Shown here one piece after another: positions 9,093-15,906 of a DNA stretch of 38,884 nt. Both the position numbers and the translations under genes were made by a program. Under the pieces are notes generated by a model. The model worked only from the letters and a program-made list of their open reading frames with translations. It was not told the origin of the DNA and made no database searches. Position 1 is the first letter of the stretch. The number at the start of each line of letters is the position of its first letter. Origin of the DNA: Aeromonas simiae (GTDB taxonomy: Bacteria; Pseudomonadota; Gammaproteobacteria; Enterobacterales; Aeromonadaceae); NCBI RefSeq assembly GCF_000820125.1, contig NZ_CDBY01000066.1, positions 3,664 through 42,547 of the forward strand, given 5' to 3'.

Positions 9093-9146
9093 CCTGCCCT
9101 CCTGCGGGGACAGACGGGCAGCAGGGGCATCCGTTGCATCTATGTG

Positions 9147-9175
9147 GCTCCTCGATATGGCCTGTGTCGAGGAGC
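9147..9175. repeat. Inverted repeat between the yaiI-like and cytochrome genes
   Basis: GCTCCTCGA (9147-9155) and TCGAGGAGC (9167-9175) form a perfect 9-base stem with an 11-base loop. There is no T run on either side, so a typical intrinsic terminator is unlikely. It lies upstream of the cytochrome gene and could be an operator or an mRNA structure. Confidence 0.5.
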
Positions 9176-9212
9176 AGTGTGGCGGGGGAGTCTTAAGCGG
9201 GCATTAAGCCCA

Positions 9213-9665
9213 CTAGGCGAGGCGGCCCCGTTGCAACCAGCGGTCGAGGGCATTGGCGAAGCGCTGCCGGTCAGCCTGGTTGAAAGGCGCAGGCCCCCCG
9301 GTCTGCATGCCGGCCGAGCGTAGCTCCTCCATGAAGTTGCGCATGCCGAGGCGGGCCTTAATGGTCTCACGGGTATAGATTTCGCCGCGCGGGTTGAGCG
9401 CCTCGCCACCGGCTTCAATCACCAGATCGGCCAGTGGAATATCGGCGGTGATCACCAGATCCCCCGGCGTGACCGAGGTGGCGATGAGATGATCGGCCAC
9501 GTCAAACCCCTTGGGCACCTGGCGGCTGACCAGCCAGGGGGAGGGAGGCAACCGCAATGCCGAGTTGGCCACGAAGATGGCCATGATTTCGGTGCGGTGG
9601 GCGGCACGGTAGAGGATCTCCTTGATGGGCACGGGGCAGGCGTCGGCATCGACCCAGATGGTCAT
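9213..9665 (-). CDS. YaiI/YqxD family protein (UPF0178)
   Basis: A 150-residue conserved protein of the UPF0178 family, which has a PIN-like nuclease fold. Conserved acidic stretches are visible: WVDADACP at the start and [14 protein letters not shown] in the middle. [26 protein letters not shown] is also typical. The start at 9665 gives the family N-terminus [16 protein letters not shown] and follows GGAGA; the open frame to 9695 has no support. It is divergent from the zntB-like gene. Molecular function is not established for the family. Confidence 0.9.
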   Translation of the reverse strand: MTIWVDADACPVPIKEILYRAAHRTEIMAIFVANSALRLPPSPWLVSRQVPKGFDVADHLIATSVTPGDLVITADIPLADLVIEAGGEALNPRGEIYTRETIKARLGMRNFMEELRSAGMQTGGPAPFNQADRQRFANALDRWLQRGRLA

Positions 9666-9766
9666 GGTGGTCTCCTGATGACAAGGGGGGCACATGATAG
9701 CATGGTGGCGGCTGAGGCTGGCGCCGCTTTGGTGTAAGCTGGGGGCTTGCCGATGAAGGAGGAGTC

Positions 9767-10732
9767 ATGGATCGCGTACCGGCTGACACGATTTACAGCC
9801 TGCAATTTGATGGTCAGGGGGGCATGCAGCCGCTACCGGAAGGGCGTGAGTTGCCGACGGAGGCTCCGAGCTGGGTGCATCTCGACTATGGCGATCCTGC
9901 GGTGGCCCGCTGGTTGTTGCAGACGCCCCTGCTGGGGGAGGCAGCCCGTGAGGCGCTGCTTGGCCAGAGTAGCCGCCCCAAGCTGGTCAAACTGGGCGAG
10001 ACCGTACTGCTGATCCTGCGCGGGGTGAACCATAACCAGGGGCACAGGCCGGAGGAGATGGTGGCGCTGCGTATCTATATCACGCCGGATCTCATCATCA
10101 GCAGTCGGCGTCGCCCGCTGCTCTCGGAGCAGGATGTGTTCGGCCAGCTCTGCCAGGGCGTCGGGCCGGCCAATCCGGCCAACTGGCTGGTGGAGATCTG
10201 CGATGCTCTCACCGATCGGGCCGGCGAGTTTGTCGAAGGGCTGCACGATGAAATCCTCGAACTCGAAGAGTTGGTGTTGACCCGCCAGATGCCGGGCAAT
10301 GGCCGGCTGGCCCGCATTCGCAAGCAACTCATCATGATCCGCCGCTACCTCTCTCCGCAGCGGGATCTGGTGGCCCGCCTCGGGAATGAGAAGATCAGCT
10401 GGCTGGAGGAGGATGATCGCCGGCGCCTGCTCGATATCGCCGACCGGTTGCGACGCTGGCTCGATGATCTCGATGCCGGCATTGCCCGTAGCGCCGTGCT
10501 GGCCGATGAGATGAATAACCTGATGGCCGAGGCCACCAACCGGCGAGCTTATCAGATGTCGGTGATGGCGCTGCTGTTTCTGCCCGCCACCTTCCTCACC
10601 GGTCTGTTTGGCATCAACCTCGGCGGCATTCCTGGTGCCGAGAGCCCGCTGGCCTTCTGGATCTTTACCGGTTTGTTGCTGACCCTAGCGCTGGTGCTGG
10701 GCGTCTGGCTCAAACTGCGACGCTGGTGGTAG
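9767..10732 (+). CDS. zntB: ZntB-type CorA-family zinc transporter
   Basis: A 321-residue pentameric channel-like transporter of the CorA superfamily; ZntB members move zinc (described first as efflux, later as proton-coupled uptake). A long soluble cytoplasmic domain is followed by two C-terminal helices (about 266-286 and 296-316). Between them is FGINLGGIPGAE, with GIN at 282-284 in place of the CorA GMN signature, which is characteristic of ZntB. AAGGAGG lies just before the ATG at 9767. An mscS-like gene follows after 7 bases, so the two are probably cotranscribed. Confidence 0.9.
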   Translation: MDRVPADTIYSLQFDGQGGMQPLPEGRELPTEAPSWVHLDYGDPAVARWLLQTPLLGEAAREALLGQSSRPKLVKLGETVLLILRGVNHNQGHRPEEMVALRIYITPDLIISSRRRPLLSEQDVFGQLCQGVGPANPANWLVEICDALTDRAGEFVEGLHDEILELEELVLTRQMPGNGRLARIRKQLIMIRRYLSPQRDLVARLGNEKISWLEEDDRRRLLDIADRLRRWLDDLDAGIARSAVLADEMNNLMAEATNRRAYQMSVMALLFLPATFLTGLFGINLGGIPGAESPLAFWIFTGLLLTLALVLGVWLKLRRWW

Positions 10733-10739
10733 AAACGAC

Positions 10740-11255
10740 ATGACTTTCTGGTACGCCTTTGGCCTGACCCTGGCCATCATTGCCGCTCATCTGCTGCTGC
10801 GCAGCCTGATCCACCGCAGTCTGATGGCCATCGGTCACGTCCGTCAGGTGAGTGAGACCCGAGTGCTCTATGTGGAGCACGTGTTCCACTTCCTGCTTGG
10901 CTGCGCCACCCTGATGGTGCTAGCCGGGGTGTGGGGGCTCGACTTCGCCCGGCTGGTGGTGTTGGCCTCCTCCTTCTTCGCCGTGCTGGGGGTGGCCATG
11001 GTGGCCCAGTGGTCGATCCTCTCCAACATCACTGCCAGCATCACCATCTTCTTCGCCTTCCCCTACCGCATCGGCGATCGTATCCGCATCATCGACAAGG
11101 ATGACTCGGTCACCGGGGTCATCAGCGAGATCGGTCTCTTCTATGTGCGGATCCGCGATGACAACGGCGACAGCGTGACCTATCCGGCCAACCTGATCTT
11201 GCAAAAACCGGTGCGCAAGCTGGAGGGGAAAGCGCCGGGCGAGCAGCCCGAATAG
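10740..11255 (+). CDS. Small MscS-family mechanosensitive channel-like protein
   Basis: At 171 residues this is well below E. coli MscS (286). It has three predicted N-terminal helices (about 3-20, 50-67 and 69-88). The pore-helix/beta-domain boundary reads VAMVAQWSILSNITASITIFFAFPYRIGDRIRI, followed by the start of the MscS beta domain (GVISEIGLFYVRIRDDNGDSVTYPANLILQKPV). It then stops and lacks the larger alpha/beta vestibule domain. It follows zntB by 7 bases. The likely role is a minimal osmotic or ion channel; whether it gates on tension is unknown. Confidence 0.87.
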   Translation: MTFWYAFGLTLAIIAAHLLLRSLIHRSLMAIGHVRQVSETRVLYVEHVFHFLLGCATLMVLAGVWGLDFARLVVLASSFFAVLGVAMVAQWSILSNITASITIFFAFPYRIGDRIRIIDKDDSVTGVISEIGLFYVRIRDDNGDSVTYPANLILQKPVRKLEGKAPGEQPE

Positions 11256-11258
11256 CAG

Positions 11259-11285
11259 CAAGGCTCCCGTGGGAGCCTTGTTCGT
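11259..11285 (+). terminator. Terminator after zntB-mscS-like operon
   Basis: CAAGGCTCCC, GT, GGGAGCCTTG, then TTCGTT. The 10-base stem is strong but the T run is poor. The next gene on the minus strand ends at 11288, so the hairpin may serve both directions. Confidence 0.65.
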
Positions 11286-11287
11286 TC

Positions 11288-11536
11288 TCAGCGCTCGAAG
11301 AAGCGGTAGAGGTGATCTTCCTGAATGGGACAGTCGGCGATCGTGTGAATGAGCTCGCGAGCGTCATTGACCGACGAGAAGCTGAGCGGACAGCCCAGGG
11401 TATCGGTCAGCTCGAACGCGACCCCATCTTCGTCACGAAACTCGACGATCCAACCGGGTAGCACGGGATCGTGCAGGATTTCTGCCGCATGCAGCCGTCC
11501 TTTGCGATAGAGGGCCTGCAGTTCGCTGCGGGTCAT
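11288..11536 (-). CDS. Small conserved-looking protein of unknown function
   Basis: An 82-residue acidic protein beginning MTRSELQALYRKGRLHAAEI, with no signal peptide, membrane helix or recognised motif. Two cysteines (LGCPL and ADCPI) are present. GGAGGCC is well placed before the ATG at 11536. It starts 27 bases after the J-domain gene ends and is read in the same direction, so it is probably the last gene of the antiporter operon. I do not recognise the family. Confidence 0.75.
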   Translation of the reverse strand: MTRSELQALYRKGRLHAAEILHDPVLPGWIVEFRDEDGVAFELTDTLGCPLSFSSVNDARELIHTIADCPIQEDHLYRFFER

Positions 11537-11563
11537 AGTGGCCTCCTGATGATGCGGTGTGCC

Positions 11564-12145
11564 TCACTCCTTGAGTGTAGGGCGCCCGCCGGCGGCGCGT
11601 TCCCAAGCCAGCCGCAACCGGATGAAGGTGGCCGCATCGCCGCCCCGATCCGGATGATGGCGCAGTGCCAGCTCACGCCAGCGGCGGCGCAATGTCCGCT
11701 CATCCACGTCGGCGGCGAGCCCCAGCTCGGCCAGTGCTTCCCGCCGCTCCTCATCGCTGCGCTGGCCCGCATAGCTCAGCCAGAATGTCTCCAGCAGGCG
11801 GGCGATCTCAGAGGCGTCTGTGCTCCAGAAGGTGTCCCAATCCAGGTAGTAGTCACGCAGCGGTGCATCGGTAGCGGGCCGCAGCGCGGCGCCGGCCGGT
11901 TGCAGCCCGATGGCCATGCTGTCGAGCTGTAGCCACCACCCTGAACCGCGCCACTCCTCTTGCAGTTGGTAGAGCGCATTCATGATGAGGAAGTTGCAGC
12001 GATAGAGCTGTATGGCCGGGTCATCGGCCAGCCGGGGGAGGGCGTTGGCCGCACTGAGATCGGCGTAGAGCTCGTTGAGTTTCCACAGGCGGCCGGGATG
12101 TCCCAGCCGCTCGAGCAGTGGTGCCAGCAGCGGATTTTCTTGCAT
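11564..12145 (-). CDS. DnaJ-related protein with C-terminal J domain
   Basis: A 193-residue protein. Residues 1-130 form an alpha-helical region typical of DnaJ-related proteins (Pfam DNAJ_related, by memory). Residues about 135-185 are a compact J domain with the essential HPD at 164-166 (LALRHHPDRGGD). J domains stimulate DnaK-type ATPases and recruit them to clients. No zinc-finger or Gly/Phe region is present. The ATG at 12145 overlaps the stop of the antiporter gene (TAATG), suggesting coupled translation. Which client it serves is unknown; coupling hints at the antiporter or its membrane neighbourhood. Confidence 0.85.
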   Translation of the reverse strand: MQENPLLAPLLERLGHPGRLWKLNELYADLSAANALPRLADDPAIQLYRCNFLIMNALYQLQEEWRGSGWWLQLDSMAIGLQPAGAALRPATDAPLRDYYLDWDTFWSTDASEIARLLETFWLSYAGQRSDEERREALAELGLAADVDERTLRRRWRELALRHHPDRGGDAATFIRLRLAWERAAGGRPTLKE

Positions 12146-13932
12146 TACTCCTCGCTGCGGGCCGGTTGTAGCGCGATGACCACCTCGCCGGGTTGGGGAG
12201 CCGGAACTTCGGTGGCGGTGACGATGCGCGGGGTCTTGCCCGGCTGCATCACAAACAGTGGCTGGGCGCCCGGGTTCGCTTCCTGGTAGGAGGCCCAGTC
12301 GAAGGTCTCGGAGAGGCGGGTGGCACGGATCTGGCCACCGCGCGCCAGCATACCGCCGAGGCGGGCGAAGGTGATATCGGCACCAAACAGGTTCTGGCGA
12401 GCGCGGAAGGTGGCGCTCTCCTTGTTGGCCTTGCCGTGCTGCTCGCTAGAACGCAGCGAGTAGACCTTCTCTTCCCCCAGCAGGTGGGCAAAATGCAGGA
12501 CTCCGAGTGCGTTGTTGTGGCGATCCGGGGAGAGGGCAAGCACAGTGCTGAGGCTGGTGAGCGGCAGATGCAGCTCGGCATGCTCCGACTGGGGGGTACC
12601 GAAATAGCAGGGTAGGTTGCTCATCCATGCCAGCTTGCAGTGCTCCCAGGCCGGGTCGGTCAGGTGCACGCTCACCCCCTGCTCGGCCAGCGCCTTGCCG
12701 ATGGCGCGGGCAACCGAGTTGGCCCCGATGATGAGCCAGGTATCTGGCGCCTTCTGGCGCTGATCGAGCAGCTCGGCCAGCGGCGCGGCCGTCAGGCTCT
12801 GTAGTACCACGGTGGCAATGATGACCGCGAACACCAGCGGCACCAGTTTGTCGGCGTCGGGGATGCCGGCCTCGGTTAGGCTCAGGGCGAAGGTGGAGCT
12901 GACGGCGGCCGCGACGATGCCACGCGGGGCGATCCATGACAGCAGGGCGCGGGAACGCCAGGGAAGGTCAGAGCCCCAGGTGGAAACCATGATGCAGAGG
13001 GGACGGGCGACGAACTGCACGATAAGCAGCAGAACCAGCACCATGGGCCCCATGGCCCACAGCTGACTCAGCTCGAGACGGGCAGCCAGCAGGATGAAGA
13101 GCGACGAGATGAGGATGACCGCCAGATCCTCTTTGAAGGTGAGCACCTCCTCGAGATCCAGTCCCTCCTGATTGCCCAGCCAGATGCCAAACACAGTGAC
13201 CGCCAGCAGGCCGGATTCGTGCCCGAGCCAGTTGGAGAGGGCAAACGAGGCCAGCACCATGGCCAGCACCCCGAACTTGTGCAGGCTGATGGGCAGCCAG
13301 TCCCTGCGGATGAGTTGGGTGGTAAGCCAGCCAGCGGCCACCCCGATGGCGCCACCGACTACGACGGTATTGAGCAGGGCGAGCAGGGTGTGGCCAAGCA
13401 ATCCCCCCTTGCTACCCAGCATGATGGCTTCAAAGATCAATACGGCAAACAGGGCGCCGATGGGGTCGATGACGATCCCCTCCCAACGCAGGATTTTGTC
13501 GACCTCTTTGACCGGGCGGATCACGTTGAGCATGGGGGCAATCACGGTCGGTCCCGTCACGACCAGCACGGCGCCCAGGATGAGCGCGACCCTGCCATCG
13601 AGGCCGAGCAGGAAGTAACCGGCGGAGGCGATCACTGCGAAGCTGGCCAGCATGCCGGTGGAGCAGAGGTTGCGCACCACTTTGCCAATGCCCTTGAGCT
13701 CGGCCAGATGCAGGGTGAGGGCTCCTTCGAACAAAATCACCGCCACCGAGAGTGAGACCAAGGGAAACAGCAGATCCCCGAGCAGGGCATCGGGGTCGAG
13801 GATGCCGCCAATAGGGCCGAGCACGAGACCGGTCAATAGCAGAAACAAGATTGCGGGCACTCGTAGCGCCCAGGCTAGCCACTGGGCCAGCACCGAAACC
13901 AGTGCAACGCCGGCAAGAAAGAGAGCGGTCAT
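12145..13932 (-). CDS. NhaP-type CPA1 cation/proton antiporter
   Basis: A 595-residue inner-membrane protein with about 12 helices in the first 385 residues, an exchanger core of the CPA1 family. Motifs include VVTGPTVIAPML and the downstream EGIVIDPIGALFAVLIFE (ion-binding acidic residues) and SWIAPRGIVAAAVSS. The C-terminal ~190 residues form a cytoplasmic regulatory region that starts with a Rossmann/TrkA-N-like sequence (TWLIIGANSVARAIGKALAEQG), typical of potassium- or nucleotide-regulated members. AGGAG lies about 12 bases before the ATG at 13932. First gene of a minus-strand operon with the J-domain and small proteins. Substrate (Na+ or K+) cannot be assigned. Confidence 0.9.
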   Translation of the reverse strand: MTALFLAGVALVSVLAQWLAWALRVPAILFLLLTGLVLGPIGGILDPDALLGDLLFPLVSLSVAVILFEGALTLHLAELKGIGKVVRNLCSTGMLASFAVIASAGYFLLGLDGRVALILGAVLVVTGPTVIAPMLNVIRPVKEVDKILRWEGIVIDPIGALFAVLIFEAIMLGSKGGLLGHTLLALLNTVVVGGAIGVAAGWLTTQLIRRDWLPISLHKFGVLAMVLASFALSNWLGHESGLLAVTVFGIWLGNQEGLDLEEVLTFKEDLAVILISSLFILLAARLELSQLWAMGPMVLVLLLIVQFVARPLCIMVSTWGSDLPWRSRALLSWIAPRGIVAAAVSSTFALSLTEAGIPDADKLVPLVFAVIIATVVLQSLTAAPLAELLDQRQKAPDTWLIIGANSVARAIGKALAEQGVSVHLTDPAWEHCKLAWMSNLPCYFGTPQSEHAELHLPLTSLSTVLALSPDRHNNALGVLHFAHLLGEEKVYSLRSSEQHGKANKESATFRARQNLFGADITFARLGGMLARGGQIRATRLSETFDWASYQEANPGAQPLFVMQPGKTPRIVTATEVPAPQPGEVVIALQPARSEE

Positions 13933-13975
13933 GATGAGATGATCTCCTGCGAATCTTTGAGAAAATAATAGTTAT

Positions 13976-13999
13976 AGAGGATATATATTAATATCCTCT
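13976..13999. repeat. Inverted repeat upstream of the antiporter operon
   Basis: AGAGGATAT (13976-13984), ATATTA, ATATCCTCT (13991-13999): a perfect 9-base arm pair about 45-70 bases upstream of the antiporter start codon. A TATTAT-like -10 element for that gene lies just downstream of it on the minus strand (13965-13970). Position fits an operator, but no regulator can be named. Confidence 0.5.
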
Positions 14000-14156
14000 G
14001 GATAAGAAGTGTAAGTCATTAATGAAATATTTTGGCTGAGTTGTTTATTTATTTTTCCATTGACGACGTGATGAGCAATTACTCGATTAGTGGTAAAGGG
14101 CTCTTTGTCATATATAAATAAAATGCAATGGCGGTAGTCTTATGTGACGCATTATG

Positions 14157-14184
14157 TTGACATTTTAGTCATTAGTGTTATAAT
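14157..14184 (+). promoter_or_regulatory. Near-consensus sigma70 promoter of the c-di-GMP island
   Basis: TTGACA (14157-14162), 16 bases, TATAAT (14179-14184): both hexamers are perfect and the spacer is one base short of optimum. Transcription would begin near 14191 and read into the diguanylate cyclase gene at 14311. Confidence 0.8.
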
Positions 14185-14195
14185 TTAAAGTTATA

Positions 14196-14258
14196 TGGCT
14201 ATTTTTCCCTGAATCTGCGCTTGGCGGCGGAATCATCGTTGCGATATAGCCTGTTTTT
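14196..14258 (+). promoter_or_regulatory. Possible attenuator in the diguanylate cyclase leader
   Basis: GGCTAT (14197-14202) is complementary to ATAGCC (14246-14251), which is followed by TG and six T. The long loop is locally GC-rich and could form inner pairings. The layout suggests conditional termination in the leader. The outer stem is only six pairs, so this is tentative. It does not match the GEMM c-di-GMP riboswitch consensus as I remember it. Confidence 0.3.
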
Positions 14259-14310
14259 TACACTAAGAATCAGTGTCATATCTTTCTTTGCTAAGAATAA
14301 TGAGTAGTTA

Positions 14311-15822
14311 ATGAAAAAAATTAGTTTTGAAAGAAACTTAGATAGATATTTCATTGCCCTTATTTGTGGTTTGTTAATATTGTTTTCTGCTTGTGTGCTT
14401 TTTTTGTATCTTTCCAAGAAGGAAGAGATCGAAAAAAGTATGCTTTCTTTTATCAGTAATCTTGGCGTGTTAATCACGGAGCAATCCATCAAGCCAATAG
14501 AAACGCTGGTCAGTGCCGTGCATGGTGTTGCGTCAAGAGACTCGATAGAGCGATTGGTTGAGCATCGCCGTGACGAAGATGTCAGGCGGTTGTTGTCATC
14601 CATGCTGAACTCCACCTATGGTGTTAAATCTGTGTTGCTGTCAGATAGGAATGGGCGTTCTGTCACCATCCCTGATCTGGCTGCTAAAATAACGGATAAT
14701 GCTAAGGATAGACCCTGGTTCAGCAATGACAGTGCGGCTCGCGACACTAATTTTTTCACCCCGTTATATAAAGACATTAGGGATGAATCGGCGGTCATTA
14801 CTATATCTAGACCCATGTTTGATTACCGTGGTGATTTTATCGGTGTTGTGGGTGCAGATTTGAACTTAATTGCACTTAGCATGCCGCTACGCTCTCTTTC
14901 TCATGGTATTCCTGGCAAGGCCTTTGTTATTGAAAGAACGGGTAAAATAATCCTTAGCGGTGATCCGAATGATATTCGCAATGGTTCTGTTGAATATGAT
15001 TTAGTGAGGGGGATGACTAATCTTAATGGGATTGTCTCTAGTGAACTAGATAATAATTATTTTTATTTCTATGTGTCATTTACTCACCCGGACTGGTTTG
15101 TTCTTTATCAGGTAAAAAAACAGGATATATATAATGTTCTGTGGGGCTTTATTCAGCCTGCACTGGTTCTATTCTTTGTCAGCCTGGTTCTGATTAATAT
15201 TGTTTGGTATTTGCTGAGAACATCATATAACACGCTAATGCTCGATCTCTTCTCTGAGATTACCGTGGGGCGTTCTAGTGGTTCTATTTCATATAATGAA
15301 ATAAAAGAAAATATTCATAAAACACAAGAGAATTATAAGGTAGTCAAAGAGCGATCCACTCGGGACATGCTCACTGGATTACTCAATCGTGGTCAGTTTG
15401 ATCAAGATCTTAGTGCCTTGATCGATAGCAAGGATGCATTTGTATTATCGATTGTAGATATAGACGACTTTAAGCAAGTCAATGATACATACGGGCATGT
15501 CGTTGGTGATGAGGTATTAAAGGCAGTTGCGTCTTCCGGGGTAAAACTGTTAGGTGATTATGCCAGTATTTATCGCTATGGTGGTGAAGAACTGGCGGTT
15601 ATTTTTAAGAACAGTGAAATGATGAGTGCTTTCTCGCTAATCAATGGGTGGAGAGAATTCATTGACAAGAAAGAATGGAGAGAGCCTGGATTGAGCGTCA
15701 CATTCAGTGCTGGATTGCATCGTGGCGGATATGAAAATTCACATGAAGTCATTAGTAAGGCCGACTCTTTGTTGTATTCAGCGAAGAAAAAAGGGAAGAA
15801 CATGGTCTTAATGGAAGATTAA
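14311..15822 (+). CDS. Membrane diguanylate cyclase, dCache-GGDEF
   Basis: This protein should synthesise c-di-GMP from two GTP in response to a periplasmic signal. It has 503 residues: helix 1 at about 15-34, a periplasmic double-Cache sensor at about 36-270 (with RPWFSND near 134-140 and YRGDFIGVVGADLNL at 172-186), helix 2 at about 278-302, a linker, and a GGDEF domain at about 345-500. The active-site motif is GGEEL (424-428), preceded by RDMLTGLLNR and DIDDFKQVND. The inhibitory RxxD site is absent (the corresponding residues read GDYA), so product inhibition is unlikely. Codon use is AT-rich, unlike neighbours. Its ribosome-binding site is weak despite the strong promoter. Confidence 0.92.
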   Translation: MKKISFERNLDRYFIALICGLLILFSACVLFLYLSKKEEIEKSMLSFISNLGVLITEQSIKPIETLVSAVHGVASRDSIERLVEHRRDEDVRRLLSSMLNSTYGVKSVLLSDRNGRSVTIPDLAAKITDNAKDRPWFSNDSAARDTNFFTPLYKDIRDESAVITISRPMFDYRGDFIGVVGADLNLIALSMPLRSLSHGIPGKAFVIERTGKIILSGDPNDIRNGSVEYDLVRGMTNLNGIVSSELDNNYFYFYVSFTHPDWFVLYQVKKQDIYNVLWGFIQPALVLFFVSLVLINIVWYLLRTSYNTLMLDLFSEITVGRSSGSISYNEIKENIHKTQENYKVVKERSTRDMLTGLLNRGQFDQDLSALIDSKDAFVLSIVDIDDFKQVNDTYGHVVGDEVLKAVASSGVKLLGDYASIYRYGGEELAVIFKNSEMMSAFSLINGWREFIDKKEWREPGLSVTFSAGLHRGGYENSHEVISKADSLLYSAKKKGKNMVLMED

Positions 15823-15906
15823 ATGATTCCGATGATGCTGTTTTTATGTCGTTATTATTAATGAGTCGAGAGCTATTTATGTTGTATTACTGGTGTGTTC
15901 TATAAA

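Larger units (their letters stand above)
13933..14310. other. AT-rich intergenic region between antiporter and diguanylate cyclase
   Basis: A divergent region of 378 bases where base composition drops sharply from GC-rich to AT-rich. It holds a palindromic hairpin at 13976-13999, a near-consensus promoter at 14157-14184 and a leader of about 120 bases with a terminator-like fold. No protein-coding gene is visible on either strand. Confidence 0.75.

Noticed and set aside
14191..14310. GEMM-type c-di-GMP riboswitch in the cyclase leader
   Set aside because: The conserved GEMM core sequences are not present; only a short outer stem and T run are seen.
14199..14615. 138-codon minus-strand frame across the cyclase start
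   Set aside because: Shadow of the cyclase gene and its promoter region; no ribosome-binding site or family similarity.
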